From: Polyangiaceae bacterium
Lineage (GTDB): Bacteria; Myxococcota_A; Polyangia; Polyangiales; Polyangiaceae
NCBI GenBank assembly: GCA_013214025.1
Contig: JABSRN010000007.1
Span: 62,001 to 126,000, forward strand
Length of the DNA: 64,000 bases
Reading direction: 5' to 3'
Shown here: piece after piece, positions 18,056-28,050 of the stretch
How positions within the stretch are numbered: the first letter of the stretch is position 1
How the letters are laid out: every line of letters begins with the position of its first letter
Program-made: the position numbers and the translations under genes
The notes under the pieces: generated by a model
Databases searched by the model: none
Told to the model about the DNA's origin: nothing
The model's input: only the letters and a program-made list of their open reading frames with translations

Positions 18056-19720
18056 CTACAGCTCGAAAATATGTACGTGCAACGCGGGGCGCACACCCAG
18101 CGCGTGGTCGAAGCGGTTGCGCAGGAAGGCGCGTATCTTGTGTGCCGGATCTGAGTCGTTCTTGTGCCAACGACGGCCATCTCGAAGAATCAGCTGCTCG
18201 ATGCGCCGCTCCCAATCGGCTTCGAACTTGTCGCGGTCGCTGATCCCCGGCAATCCCTCGCATTGAAGGCTCAAATCACGCACCTCAAGACAATCCACGG
18301 AGATGGCGGCCGCCAGCGATACTACCCCGGTGCGCCCCAGCCAGCGACGTTGACCGATAGCAGCTTCATCGATCCCCTCGCCCCCACGAGCGATATGTAC
18401 GCGTCCCGCGGGCACCCGTAGACCGTCCGTTAGACCGTCCGATGACAAACACAAGCCGTGACCGTTTTCGACCACTCGAACACCGCTGACGCCTAGGGAC
18501 GACGCGAGAGCGCCGTGGGCGCGCAAATGATGCAAGGTTCCGTGAAGCGGCAAGAAGTGTCGCGGGCGCAGCAACTTGATCATTTTTGCCTGCTCCGATC
18601 GGGTCGCGTGACCGCTGGTGTGCACCGCCGGATCCGTTCGGCTAGTGTGCAAAGAGACCCCCAGACGCAGCAGCGAGGAGATCATCCGGGACACGAGTCG
18701 TTCGTTGCCCGGGATGATGCGGCTCGAAAGAATTACCGTATCTCCGCTGTCGATTTTTAGCGACGAGTGAGAGCCCTCCGCGAGCCGCGTCATTGCGGCA
18801 GCACTCTCGCCCTGGGTCCCGCCGGCCAGCACCAGTAGCTCCGAGGGGGGATAACTGCTGAGCTGCTCGGGAGCTATCATCAGATCGCTCGGCCAATCCA
18901 ATAAGCCCAACGGCGTCGCGACAGCCAGGTGATTGCTCAGACTCCGCCCCAACAAGCAGATCTTTCGCCCCACAGCGCTCGCTATCTGCCCAAGGCTGAT
19001 CAGCCTCTGCACGTTACTGGAAAACAACGACACCACCACGCGCCCCGGGGCTGCTGAAATCAGCTCCGATAAGCGCTCCTTGACAATCGATTCCGCCCCC
19101 CCCTCATCACGTCGATCGATGTTGGTGCTGTCACTCATCAGCAAGGCAACTCCACGATCGCCAATCTCTGACAGCCTGCTTTCGTCGGTGGGCTCCCCGT
19201 CGGAGGGCGCCGGGTCAAAATTGAAGTCCCCGCTATGAACAATAACGCCCGCGGGAGTATCGATACACAAGGCGGTGGCCTGGGCGATGGAATGCGCAAC
19301 TCGCACAGGCTCGATCCGAAAGGGCCCGATTGTCAGCTGCTCACCCGGGGCCACAGTTCGCAAGTCCACCGCCGATCGCGCGACCTTGTGTTCATCGAGT
19401 CGCCGGCGCACGAGCGCCAATGCATGGGCGGGCCCATAAACAGGAAGCTTCAATCGCCGGAGCAAGTACGGCACCGCCCCAATGTGATCTTCGTGCCCGT
19501 GGGTCAGGACGATGGCTCGAACCTTGTCTCCTTGTTCTTCCAACCATCGAAAATCAGGGTGGATCACATCCAAACCTAAATCTTCTTCCGGGAACGTGAT
19601 GCCACAGTCCAGCACCAGCACTGAGAGCTCGCCGTCGGCATCGACAGCGCGCAGTGCGAGGCAATTCATGCCAACTTCACCGAGCCCCCCGAGGGGTACA
19701 ACGTCCACCGATGATTCCAT
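18056..19720 (-). CDS. rnj: Ribonuclease J
   Basis: 554 residues from the ATG at 19720. RNase J is a metallo-beta-lactamase/beta-CASP nuclease with endonuclease and 5'-3' exonuclease activity in RNA decay and rRNA maturation. The PLGGLGEVGMN start, the zinc motif HGHEDHIGAVP, HSGDFNFDPAP, and the beta-CASP segments around the HTSGHA motif and PLHGTLHH are diagnostic. The start at 19720 places the family-typical sequence at the N-terminus; a longer version would need a TTG codon. The N-terminal end is divergent from the rhodanese gene. Confidence 0.94.
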   Translation of the reverse strand: MESSVDVVPLGGLGEVGMNCLALRAVDADGELSVLVLDCGITFPEEDLGLDVIHPDFRWLEEQGDKVRAIVLTHGHEDHIGAVPYLLRRLKLPVYGPAHALALVRRRLDEHKVARSAVDLRTVAPGEQLTIGPFRIEPVRVAHSIAQATALCIDTPAGVIVHSGDFNFDPAPSDGEPTDESRLSEIGDRGVALLMSDSTNIDRRDEGGAESIVKERLSELISAAPGRVVVSLFSSNVQRLISLGQIASAVGRKICLLGRSLSNHLAVATPLGLLDWPSDLMIAPEQLSSYPPSELLVLAGGTQGESAAAMTRLAEGSHSSLKIDSGDTVILSSRIIPGNERLVSRMISSLLRLGVSLHTSRTDPAVHTSGHATRSEQAKMIKLLRPRHFLPLHGTLHHLRAHGALASSLGVSGVRVVENGHGLCLSSDGLTDGLRVPAGRVHIARGGEGIDEAAIGQRRWLGRTGVVSLAAAISVDCLEVRDLSLQCEGLPGISDRDKFEADWERRIEQLILRDGRRWHKNDSDPAHKIRAFLRNRFDHALGVRPALHVHIFEL

Positions 19721-19865
19721 GGCGACCCCAGCCGTATCTGTGCGGCCCAGGCGCCGCAAGCGCCACGACGGCTTCCCGGCGCGCCGCCTGCCCCGAGGCC
19801 AGGCAGGGCCCAGAACGCGCCATTTGCGCCTGGAGCGGGCGAGACGTTCATGGCAGCCTGGGAGA

Positions 19866-20324
19866 GTGATCTGGCAACGAGTGTCCGTAGAAGACGCCCA
19901 ACGATTAATCGCCGATGGGTGGATTTACCTCGATGTCCGTTCCGAAGAGGAATTCGAGCTCGCCCGCGTGCCGGGCTCGCTCAACGTGCCTTTCGAGATC
20001 GTCCAAGGTGAGCAGCTCATCCCCAACGACCAGTTTATCGACTGCATGAACCAGCATTTCGGACGGGGCGAGCGCCTACTACTGGGCTGCCGATCGGGTC
20101 GGCGCTCACTGCACGCAGCCGCGGTACTCGAGAAACTCGGCTTCACCGAATTGCGCGAGCTCCAGACCGGCTTCGAAGGCAGTCGCGACGCCTTCGGTCA
20201 GTTGACGCCGGGCTGGTCTCGGGCGGGCTTGCCCGTCGAGACCGGTGAATCCGATGGCCGAAGCTACCGCGATATCCTGAGCAGGCGAGAGCCACCGCCT
20301 AAGGACGAAGCGGGCCCGCCCTAG
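19866..20324 (+). CDS. Rhodanese-like sulfurtransferase
   Basis: 152 residues from the GTG at 19866. A single rhodanese domain: YLDVRSEEEFELARVPGSLN near 21-40 and the active-site loop GCRSGRRS with catalytic Cys75. Such single-domain proteins carry a sulfane sulfur on the Cys and pass it on; the physiological partner is not evident. The start is inferred: the frame is open for 118 codons further upstream, but that part overlaps the RNase J gene on the other strand and does not resemble protein. GGGAGA lies directly before the GTG. Confidence 0.85.
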   Translation: MIWQRVSVEDAQRLIADGWIYLDVRSEEEFELARVPGSLNVPFEIVQGEQLIPNDQFIDCMNQHFGRGERLLLGCRSGRRSLHAAAVLEKLGFTELRELQTGFEGSRDAFGQLTPGWSRAGLPVETGESDGRSYRDILSRREPPPKDEAGPP

Positions 20325-20338
20325 GGCACCAGCGAACT

Positions 20339-20998
20339 CTACGGGGCGACAGCGCGCGGCTGCGCACCGCCCCCGTCGCTCACGGCGGATCGAGTTCTCC
20401 GATAGTCCGCAGCAGAGGATTCGATGAGAGAATAGTCGCGCGCGGCTTTCTCCGCATCGAGCTGTAGGGTCGCGGTGAACCACGTCAGTCCCCAGATCCC
20501 ATTCGGCCGACGACGGAAGGGATATCGTGTTCCCCGCGCGGTAACGATGGTGGCGCGCTCGCCTTCGACGACCACTTCAGCGATGCCTGACAAGTCGCGA
20601 CTCAATCGCTCGATCCACGCGTGGTTTCTCGCGTACACCTCGAACAACTCAGGCCCGTCCGTGGTCGCGGCTTCGGCCTGATAGGGCAACAGCACCGCGG
20701 CACGCAACGCCGGCGGATAATCTCGTTCGACTAACTTCTGTGAACGTCTGCGGTAATCGCTGATGCTAAAACACGCGTGCTGCGCCCCTAACTCAATGTA
20801 CGCGAAGAGCTCCTGGGGTTGCCCGCGGTTGACCCCGCTCACAATCCGCAGATAGGCGCCCTCCGGCGTGCGGTCCGATGGGTAACGATCCCATTCGGCC
20901 AGCAGCCCCACCAACGCCAACAAGAGCAGACTGCCGGCGACGAAAATGCCGGGATTACGACGTAAAGCCGAGAATATTCGTGCACCTCTGCCGCTCAC
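20339..20998 (-). CDS. Membrane-anchored conserved protein, function unknown
   Basis: 219 residues from a GTG at 20998. The start is chosen by the strong ribosome site GGGAGGG 7-8 bases upstream; the frame is open further but there it is the shadow of the glycosyltransferase gene. One membrane helix at about 18-36 is followed by a soluble domain of about 160 residues. The segment TRYPFRRRPNGIWGLTWFTA suggests an NTF2-like or ABC-transporter-substrate-like alpha/beta fold, but I do not recognise the family. It is convergent with rhodanese (14 bases) and divergent from the glycosyltransferase (57 bases). Confidence 0.75.
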   Translation of the reverse strand: MSGRGARIFSALRRNPGIFVAGSLLLLALVGLLAEWDRYPSDRTPEGAYLRIVSGVNRGQPQELFAYIELGAQHACFSISDYRRRSQKLVERDYPPALRAAVLLPYQAEAATTDGPELFEVYARNHAWIERLSRDLSGIAEVVVEGERATIVTARGTRYPFRRRPNGIWGLTWFTATLQLDAEKAARDYSLIESSAADYRRTRSAVSDGGGAQPRAVAP

Positions 20999-21005
20999 GG
21001 CTGCA

Positions 21006-21012
21006 CCCTCCC
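21006..21012 (-). promoter_or_regulatory. Ribosome-binding site deciding the start at 20998
   Basis: The minus strand reads GGGAGGG here, about 7 bases before the GTG at 20998. No comparable site precedes any upstream start in this frame. Confidence 0.7.
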
Positions 21013-21055
21013 AAACCCTCTTGCGGGACGCAATCGGTGCCGCTATTCCCCGCAC

Positions 21056-21811
21056 ATGTGGAAGAATCAGCGAATCGCAGTCGTGATCCCCGCCTACTGC
21101 GAAGAGGCGCTGCTCGACGCCACGCTGTCGACCATTCCCGCATTCGTCGACAGAATTTACGTCGTCGACGACGCGAGCCCGGATGGCACCTTCGCGGTAG
21201 CGGAGCGCTGCTCCGATCCCCGCGTGCACCCCCTCCGCCACCGCAACAATCGCGGAGTCGGAGGCGCCATCATCACGGGTTACCAACGGGCTCTGAGCGA
21301 CGGCTATGACGTCTTCTGCGTCATGGCCGGGGACAATCAGATGCACCCCGACGATCTGATTCCCCTGGTGGACAAGCTGATTACCGATCGCCTGGACTAC
21401 GTGAAGGGCAATCGTTTCAATCACCCCGATCGCAAACGCATGCCAGCCGCCCGACGCCTTGGGGGCCGCGCCCTGGGACAACTCACCTCCTGGGCCTCCG
21501 GCACTAAAATCACGGATTCTCAGTGCGGCTACACGGCCATGTCCGCTCGCTGCGCCGCCGATATTGATCTCTTCGATATTTGGCCACGCTACGGCTACCC
21601 GAACGACCTATTGATGGTTCTCACCGCGCGCGGAGCCCGCGTCGGTGAAGTATCCGTACGCCCAGTATACGCCAACGAACAGAGCGGCCTTCGCCCCTGG
21701 CATACCGCAGCCATCGCGATGTTGATCGGTCGCCGTTGGTGGGCACTACGACAAGAGCGCCGGGCTTCGCCGTCGCGCTTCTCTGCGCCATTCTCACCGC
21801 GAATCGGCTGA
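21056..21811 (+). CDS. DPM1-like family 2 glycosyltransferase
   Basis: 251 residues. The GT-A fold is shown by AVVIPAYCEEALLDATLS (8-25), the VVDDASPDGT motif with the metal/UDP-binding Asp residues, and the MAGDNQMHP block. The pattern is that of dolichol/polyprenol-phosphate mannose or glucose synthases, which load a lipid carrier on the cytoplasmic face. It has no C-terminal membrane helices. The donor could be GDP-mannose (manC is in the window) or UDP-glucose; the sequence does not decide. The gene is alone on its strand between two minus-strand genes. Confidence 0.9.
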   Translation: MWKNQRIAVVIPAYCEEALLDATLSTIPAFVDRIYVVDDASPDGTFAVAERCSDPRVHPLRHRNNRGVGGAIITGYQRALSDGYDVFCVMAGDNQMHPDDLIPLVDKLITDRLDYVKGNRFNHPDRKRMPAARRLGGRALGQLTSWASGTKITDSQCGYTAMSARCAADIDLFDIWPRYGYPNDLLMVLTARGARVGEVSVRPVYANEQSGLRPWHTAAIAMLIGRRWWALRQERRASPSRFSAPFSPRIG

Positions 21812-21853
21812 GGTCGGGTCGCGAGTTTTCAGGCAGCCACCGGGGCTCCCAAC

Positions 21854-23152
21854 CTATTCTCTGCAGGCGCGATCGACGATGGCATCCGCGTAGCGGAGGG
21901 CATGTTCCAAATCGAAACATCGATCCAGTTCACCGGCGTCGAGATGCTCGCCGATTGCCGCGTCGTCTCCCAGCAACGCGCGAAACTCACCCTCGCCGTG
22001 AAATGCCTTCATGGCGTTGCGCTGAACCAGCACATACGCCGCTTGACGAGCGATGCCCTTGCCCACAAGTGCCAACATGATGGCTTCGCTGAAGTACAAG
22101 CCCCCGCTCATATCGAGATTCTTCTTTAGCTTCTCCGGGTAGACGACCAGCCCCTCCACCACCAGCGTGACTCGGTCCAACATGAACGCGAGAGTCGCCG
22201 TAGCGTCCGGTGCCATCATGCGCTCCACAGAGGAGTGGGAAATGTCGCGCTCATGCCAGAGAGCGATATTCTCAAAGGCCGGCGTAACAGCGGCCCGAAC
22301 CACGCGTGCGAGACCACAGAGGTTTTCGCTCAAAATCGGATTTCGCTTGTGCGGCATCGCACTGGAGCCTTTTTGCCCCTTGGAGAACTTCTCTTCTGCC
22401 TCACCCACTTCGTTTCGTTGCCAGTGACGCACATTGATGCTGAATCGCTCGATGCCAGAAGCCAACAATCCCATGGCACAGAAGAATGCCGCATGGCGGT
22501 CCCTCGCGACTACCTGGGTCGAAACGGTTTCCGCCGTCAGGCCCAGTTTGATCAGGGTCGCAGCTTCGATTTCCGGGCTCAGGTGAGCGTAGGTACCGAC
22601 GGCTCCTGCGATCTTCCCCACGGCGATTTCGGCACGCGCATCGATGAGTCGGCTGCGACCTCGCTTGATTTCCGCGAGGTGACCCGCCAACACAACGCCA
22701 AAAGTCAGCGGCTCGGCATGAATGGCGTGCGAGCGGCCGATCATCGGCGTGCGAACGTGCTCACGCGCTCGCAGTTCGAGGGCCTTCACCAACTTATCGG
22801 TTCGCTCGATGAGTTGGTCGGCGGCCCGAGTCAGCTGAATAGCGAAGCTTGTATCGAGTACATCGCTCGACGTCATGCCTCGATGTAACCAGCGGGCCGG
22901 CGGCCCAGCGAGCTCTTCTACGTGTGTCAGGAAGGCGATCACATCATGGCGCGTCTCCCGTTCGATTTCGCTGATCTTGTCGGCGTTGAGCTTCAGCTTC
23001 ATGTCGCGGATCGATTGCGCGGTTCCGGAGGGGACCAGCTCAGCGCTTTCCATCGCCTCGCAGGCGCTCAGCTCCACTTCGAGCCAAATATCAAAACGGG
23101 TCTGATCGGACCAGAGGGAAACGAACTCTTTGGGACTGTATCGCGGGATCAT
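21854..23152 (-). CDS. purB: Adenylosuccinate lyase
   Basis: 432 residues. PurB cleaves SAICAR and adenylosuccinate, releasing fumarate in purine synthesis. The fumarase/lyase signature [20 protein letters not shown] lies near residue 262 with the catalytic Ser loop; earlier conserved segments are [14 protein letters not shown] and [11 protein letters not shown]. Length and N-terminus ([20 protein letters not shown]) match the bacterial short PurB type. No other purine gene is close; it is convergent with the glycosyltransferase gene, 42 bases apart. Confidence 0.97.
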   Translation of the reverse strand: MIPRYSPKEFVSLWSDQTRFDIWLEVELSACEAMESAELVPSGTAQSIRDMKLKLNADKISEIERETRHDVIAFLTHVEELAGPPARWLHRGMTSSDVLDTSFAIQLTRAADQLIERTDKLVKALELRAREHVRTPMIGRSHAIHAEPLTFGVVLAGHLAEIKRGRSRLIDARAEIAVGKIAGAVGTYAHLSPEIEAATLIKLGLTAETVSTQVVARDRHAAFFCAMGLLASGIERFSINVRHWQRNEVGEAEEKFSKGQKGSSAMPHKRNPILSENLCGLARVVRAAVTPAFENIALWHERDISHSSVERMMAPDATATLAFMLDRVTLVVEGLVVYPEKLKKNLDMSGGLYFSEAIMLALVGKGIARQAAYVLVQRNAMKAFHGEGEFRALLGDDAAIGEHLDAGELDRCFDLEHALRYADAIVDRACRE

Positions 23153-23215
23153 AGCGGCCGGCCTAGCGCATCGCTCGCTAGCTGACCATCGGGAAAGAGG
23201 CCGATGCTCAAACGG

Positions 23216-26200
23216 TTAAAATTCCGCTGCCCGCCTCCGCACACGGGTGCCGGCGACTCGGTACACCGACTCCGGAACCTCCGCCGTGGGGTCGAATCGG
23301 CAGCTCATCATCCGGTACTGACTCGCCGGACGTTCGGGACTCTGCCCCTTGACCGACCGAAACAACCAGGAGTGTGCCAGGTCCGCCAGCGGCAACAGGG
23401 CCGACTCCCGGGGATTATTCGAGGACTCCTCTGTAGACTCGAGTTTCGCGTCTAGGGCGGCAGCACAGGGTCGTTCGCGGGTGCCGAACATCACTGCTGC
23501 ATCGGTCACCATCACCCGAAAAGGCTCTCGGGGATCTCGAATCAGCACCGGGTGTCGCGTCCCAGGCTGGGTCCGTGCATAGAGCCGGCCCGTGTTCTTG
23601 CGCTCCGCGACTGAACAGCGCCGGGGGGGATCCGACAGGTCCCGCTGGGTCGGCGCGGCAAGCGGAGCCTCCACTATGTTGGAGCTCGATCCGAACGTAA
23701 ACAACTGCGCCCAATCCCCCCGGGTAGGATCCCGTACTTCCAAGTAAAGCCCGGGCTCCGTTCCGCGGTAGCTGATGCGCCCGACCTGATCGAGCCCGAA
23801 ACTTTGCGGGTTCGGCACCCCGAGGGTCATGGCGGAAACCTTCCAGCTTCCGTCCACCAACCAGGCCCGCAACATGCCCGCACTGCGCTCCATCATGTAA
23901 AATGCGAAGTGCTCGCCCCCCACCTGGATCATTTCATCGAAGCCGGAGGGGCGCGGCTTTCGGGGCCAAGTAACCGGCGGAAGCTGAACGAGCTTTCGGC
24001 CATCCAAGAACCACGTTTGCTGTGACACCGCCGAGCCGTGCACCCTCAAGTAAACGCCATCACCGCCGATGGTCAGCAGGGCTGGCCTCGCCTCTAAGCG
24101 CCGTCCCACGTATTTCGCATCGTCTCGTTTGATAGTCTCGGACAGCGGGAGTCGCGCTCTGGCGTGGCGCCCGCGCACCACATTGTCCCACGCCACCTCG
24201 ATGTTTCGCATGATGCCCCCCACCAGAGGTCTGCCAAGGCTTCGCGACATTCGCTCGCGGTGACGACTCCCCATATCCACCGAATAGCGAAGTGCTGCGA
24301 TTCCTTCGACTTGGTGCGTCACGTGGAATGCATAATCGTGGACCCCTGTTTGCGCCCGAAACAACGGGATCCGTTCAATCTGAGGTTTGCCCCGGCTCGT
24401 AGCGTGCAGGGCCGTGACCGACCCTCGGTCGCGATCGATCTCGGCCGCAAACCAATCGACGTCACCAAGAAAGGCTTCGGCCGCGTCAGGTAACGCGTCC
24501 AAGCCCACCCCGAGATCCACCCATCCGGAATCGTCAAATTGGCAAACCAAAGGGGTCCGCAGCTTGCGCTCCAGCACAAACTGACCCGCGTTCGGGGGCG
24601 CCAACTGAACGGCCGTCTCATTTTCGATTTGGCCCCGCCAGCCATCTCGAGAAAATCCGTCACCGACGACGCAGCCCGCGGCGAAACAGTTCACCCGTAA
24701 CTCGCATTCGGAAGCACCCAAACACGGCTCTCGCGGGAGTCGCCCCAGCGACTGCCAACTATTGCCACTATCGATAGTTTCCCAGGCTTCGCCGCTATCG
24801 GGCGCCACCGCCAGCGCCAGAGAACCATAGGCCCCGAGGGCAGCGTTGTGGCCCGGCACGGACGACCGCGCCAACAGGCGACCGTCCGCATCGGTCACCA
24901 CGAGTGTGGTCGACAGGCTTTCGCGGGCTATGGCTATGGCTAGCGCCCCATCGTCCCCCGGCGCAAAGCCGGTGATTCGAAATTTTGAGCTCTTCCACTC
25001 GCGATCTTCGACGCGCACCGATTCGATCGGTCGCGCCCGAAAACTCTGCCCCCCGTCGCTCGAGAGGAACACGGTCAAGGCATCGCTCTTGGTGCGTCGG
25101 CCCAGGGCGTACAGCTTCGAGCCATCGACGGAGAAACTGAGGCGCAATGCCGTGCCCCTCAGGGCGGGAGCGACCGAAGGCGCAAAAGCCTCAGCGCTGT
25201 CCGGGTCGCTGGGCTCGGCGCCCGCCAAGTGAATACCAAAGGGAGTGCAACCCGCGACCGCTGCCCCTGCCCGAGATCCGCAGATCCCGCTCACCACGAG
25301 GCGCGATTTGGGCCCCAGCGCCATCGCTAGTTGGCGAATGTCTCCCGTGGCAGACAAGGGGCGTAGTTTCCAGGACGCACCTCCGTCGTCGCTCTGGAAA
25401 AAACTCAGCTGCAATCCGCTACTCTTCGAACACGCCGCGACAAGCGTGGAACCGTAGCCGGCCAGGCGGACCTGCCCGCATCGCTTGAACTGCAGAGCGC
25501 CTCTTGGAGCGAGAGCGTCTCCCAAACGGCCACTGAAGAGTCGATAGCCCCTCCCCAACTTAGGCGCGCGCAACTCCCAATAGACCCCGCCCAAGACAAT
25601 GGCTTCTCCTGTCTCCAGCGCTTCCGCAGTTGGGCCGCGAAGAGGCGCCGAGGGCAATTTCAGTCGTTCGCGCTTGGTCCCGGGCTGCGGCAGGAATTCG
25701 CCGTCGCTGTTCGGTCCCTGGTAGACGCCCAACAGCGTCTCGAGACTCAGCGTTGCTTCATGTCGTTGCCGGATGGCTCGTGCCCCCAAAGGGCGCTGCT
25801 CGGTCAACAGTTTCCAGCTACGGCCGTCGTCGGTACTCCGCCACAAGGCTTCCGGAACGCTCAACGCTAAACCGCCGCTGCCGCTGCCACCGACGTTGAC
25901 GCTGTAACCAACGTCCACAAAGCGCCGTCGCTCAGGACCCACGACCTGCCAAGTCGCGCCAGCATTCTCTGTCCGCATCAAGCGGCCATCGCCTCGGATC
26001 CCCACCAACTTCGTGCCGAAGGCCGCGATCTGCGTCAGCGCCATGGGGGGTGCACTCGACCGCACAAAAGGGCCGAGCGCCGTGCGCGACTCGTAGGCCG
26101 TGCCGCTGGCACCGACGAACAAGAATCCCAACGACAGCGGGACTGATATAAGTAGTCCCTCAGGCGCCAGAAAGGACGACGGCGTCACGCCAGTCTTATC

Positions 26201-26455
26201 GGTGAGCCATCTCTCGCCATGGTCGCCGACAAACAAGTGGTCTCCCCCGGGCAGGGACAGCTGACCGCGAAGCACCGATGACTGCGGCGGGTGGTATCTC
26301 CAGCGGGCTGGTGATTGTCCGCTCTCGATGGGAGCAGAATCGTCCAGCAGCGAGGCCCGGGAGTGCTCAGCCGACGGTGCGCCGGAACTGCACGCCGCCA
26401 GCGCGCCACCAGCGGCGATGCCAGCGATGGCCCAGTATTGCTGTGCGATTCCCAT
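23216..26455 (-). CDS. Very large Asp-box beta-propeller lipoprotein
   Basis: 1079 residues. The signal peptide ends in the lipobox LAAC (Cys near 22), so it should be anchored to a membrane. At least five Asp-box motifs of sialidase/Ycf48-type propellers are visible in the first 600 residues: RTENAGATW, STDDGRSW, SDDGGASW, SSDGGQSF and TIDSGNSW. Between them are many short beta-strand repeats. The C-terminal 450 residues have fewer motifs. Propellers of this kind often bind ligands or act as scaffolds rather than as sialidases, and I see no catalytic set. Function unknown. It is downstream of trxA, separated by a strong hairpin, and 63 bases before purB. Confidence 0.8.
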   Translation of the reverse strand: MGIAQQYWAIAGIAAGGALAACSSGAPSAEHSRASLLDDSAPIESGQSPARWRYHPPQSSVLRGQLSLPGGDHLFVGDHGERWLTDKTGVTPSSFLAPEGLLISVPLSLGFLFVGASGTAYESRTALGPFVRSSAPPMALTQIAAFGTKLVGIRGDGRLMRTENAGATWQVVGPERRRFVDVGYSVNVGGSGSGGLALSVPEALWRSTDDGRSWKLLTEQRPLGARAIRQRHEATLSLETLLGVYQGPNSDGEFLPQPGTKRERLKLPSAPLRGPTAEALETGEAIVLGGVYWELRAPKLGRGYRLFSGRLGDALAPRGALQFKRCGQVRLAGYGSTLVAACSKSSGLQLSFFQSDDGGASWKLRPLSATGDIRQLAMALGPKSRLVVSGICGSRAGAAVAGCTPFGIHLAGAEPSDPDSAEAFAPSVAPALRGTALRLSFSVDGSKLYALGRRTKSDALTVFLSSDGGQSFRARPIESVRVEDREWKSSKFRITGFAPGDDGALAIAIARESLSTTLVVTDADGRLLARSSVPGHNAALGAYGSLALAVAPDSGEAWETIDSGNSWQSLGRLPREPCLGASECELRVNCFAAGCVVGDGFSRDGWRGQIENETAVQLAPPNAGQFVLERKLRTPLVCQFDDSGWVDLGVGLDALPDAAEAFLGDVDWFAAEIDRDRGSVTALHATSRGKPQIERIPLFRAQTGVHDYAFHVTHQVEGIAALRYSVDMGSRHRERMSRSLGRPLVGGIMRNIEVAWDNVVRGRHARARLPLSETIKRDDAKYVGRRLEARPALLTIGGDGVYLRVHGSAVSQQTWFLDGRKLVQLPPVTWPRKPRPSGFDEMIQVGGEHFAFYMMERSAGMLRAWLVDGSWKVSAMTLGVPNPQSFGLDQVGRISYRGTEPGLYLEVRDPTRGDWAQLFTFGSSSNIVEAPLAAPTQRDLSDPPRRCSVAERKNTGRLYARTQPGTRHPVLIRDPREPFRVMVTDAAVMFGTRERPCAAALDAKLESTEESSNNPRESALLPLADLAHSWLFRSVKGQSPERPASQYRMMSCRFDPTAEVPESVYRVAGTRVRRRAAEF

Positions 26456-26634
26456 TGGCGACTAGATTATGAGGGCAGTAGCCCATGCCCGCCAGAGCAC
26501 CGATGGATTTCGAGCCGCCGACTGCCCCGCAGCCGAGACCGCGCCCCCCCGTCCTGCAACGCGCTGCCATACGCCGCGCCGCCTCGTCAGTGTGGCTTCA
26601 CATGACCGCGAAACCACAGGGTCCACACAGCAAA

Positions 26635-26673
26635 CGGTTGGGAGCCTGCCCCCAGAGGGCAGGCTCCCAACCG
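26635..26673 (-). terminator. 17-base perfect hairpin after trxA
   Basis: A 17-base arm at 26635-26651 pairs exactly with 26657-26673 around the loop CCAGA. On the minus strand it starts 55 bases after the trxA stop and is followed by TTTG. It probably separates trxA from the beta-propeller gene, and could act in both directions. The rest of the 273-base gap holds no gene. Confidence 0.7.
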
Positions 26674-26728
26674 CACAGGTCTTCGCCGATCGCCATCACG
26701 GCGGTCGAGGCCTATCTGCCGCGCTCAA

Positions 26729-27052
26729 TCAATCGTTGAGCAGATTGACGATCTTCGCCTTGCTGGTAACGCCGAGATGCTGAGCGGCCTTTTCGCCGTT
26801 CTTGAACACCATCAACGTGGGCACAGAGCGGATGCCAAACTTGGCAGCCGTCATCGGAGACTCGTCGATATCGAGCTTTCCGATAATCGCCTTGCCGACG
26901 AGCTCATCGGCAACCTGCTCCACGATAGGGGCGAGCTGCTTGCAGGGCCCGCACCACGTAGCGGTAAAGTCCACGAGGACAGCACCGTCCGCCTTGAGTA
27001 CTTCTTCTTCAAAGTTTAAGTCGTTGAAGACCTTTACGTTTGCACTTGCCAT
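26729..27052 (-). CDS. trxA: Thioredoxin
   Basis: 107 residues, a typical cytoplasmic thioredoxin that reduces protein disulfides. The redox motif is WCGPC (Cys34, Cys37) in DFTATWCGPCKQLAP, with RSVPTLMVFKNGE supplying the cis-proline. The ATG at 27052 is preceded by AGGAG at a good distance. The gene stands alone between a divergent trmH and a strong hairpin terminator. Confidence 0.98.
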   Translation of the reverse strand: MASANVKVFNDLNFEEEVLKADGAVLVDFTATWCGPCKQLAPIVEQVADELVGKAIIGKLDIDESPMTAAKFGIRSVPTLMVFKNGEKAAQHLGVTSKAKIVNLLND

Positions 27053-27216
27053 AGTTTTGCTGAACTCCTAACTCGCCGGAACATAGTCATCGCTTTAGGG
27101 GTGCGAAAGCCCCTGCACCGCAAAAATTTGGGTTCTTCGTCGGCCCCCAAGAATGCGGGATAAATTGAGCGTTTCAGACGCCGGGCCAGCAAAAATCAGT
27201 AAAACCGTACCGCTTT

Positions 27217-27966
27217 GTGCCCGCTCAGCGGGAGCCCGTCCGTGCTACCCCCCCCCGGGTAGTGCGACGCGATTTTCCTGAAGTCATCGAACTCGGCGGT
27301 CCCGGCATCGAAATGCCCTGGGGTGATGACTGGCAAACGGAAGAGGTCATCGCGTTGCTGGAGCCGATGGTGCAGCCGGCCCGGCAAGAGCGAATCAATC
27401 GAGTGCTCGATGCCCGCCTTTCGAGCGTCACTATATTGCTCGACGCGCCCCACGACCCCCACAACGGAGCGGCGATCCTTCGGTCGGCAGATGCCTTCGG
27501 GGTCCAGTGTGTGCACGTGGTCCCTCGGGAGGAGAGCTTTCAGGCATCGCCCAACATTGCGAAGGGGACCGAGCGCTGGGTCGACGTAATTCGGCACACG
27601 AAGCCTGAATCAGCCGCGGAAGGCCTCAAGGCCGAGGGCTACCAGCTGGTGGCCACGCATCCGGAGGGTAGGCTTAGGCCCGCCGACCTACGAGACCTGC
27701 CGAAATTCGCCCTGATAATGGGGAACGAACACGACGGCATCCGACCAGAAATCGAGAAACACGTGGATCAGACGGTGCAGATCCCCATGGTTGGCTTCGT
27801 GGAAAGTCTTAACGTCAGTGTCTCTGCGGCAATTCTGCTTCACGCGGGTACCCTGAACCGCCCGGGCGACCTTCCTGACAGTTTGAAACGCCGATTGTAC
27901 GCCCGCGGCCTTTACCGCTCTATCAACCGCGGAAAAGAAGTACTCGAGGGCGCTCGGGCCCGGTGA
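27217..27966 (+). CDS. trmH: tRNA (guanosine-18-2'-O)-methyltransferase, SpoU family
   Basis: 249 residues from a GTG at 27217 (a second GTG at 27262 is possible). SpoU motifs are clear: DPHNGAAILRSADAFGV, then the IMGNEHDGI block, then IPMVGFVESLNVSVSAA, which form the knotted SAM-binding site. The segments LKAEGYQLVATHPEG and the C-terminal extension resemble E. coli TrmH, which methylates G18 of tRNA. A related rRNA methyltransferase cannot be fully excluded. Divergent from trxA; the 164-base gap between them must carry both promoters. Confidence 0.9.
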   Translation: MPAQREPVRATPPRVVRRDFPEVIELGGPGIEMPWGDDWQTEEVIALLEPMVQPARQERINRVLDARLSSVTILLDAPHDPHNGAAILRSADAFGVQCVHVVPREESFQASPNIAKGTERWVDVIRHTKPESAAEGLKAEGYQLVATHPEGRLRPADLRDLPKFALIMGNEHDGIRPEIEKHVDQTVQIPMVGFVESLNVSVSAAILLHAGTLNRPGDLPDSLKRRLYARGLYRSINRGKEVLEGARAR

Positions 27967-28050
27967 CAGCCTGCTCGCCCTGTACTAGCTTGCTCTCGCC
28001 AGCACTGGCTGCGCAAATCCCACCTGCGCATATCCACACGGAGACGAGTA

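Noticed and set aside
20999-21481. N-terminal extension of the small membrane protein gene to 21481
   Set aside because: This part is antisense to the glycosyltransferase gene; the GTG at 20998 has a strong ribosome site.
23216-26455. Active sialidase
   Set aside because: Asp boxes occur in many propellers, and I see no arginine triad or nucleophile pattern.
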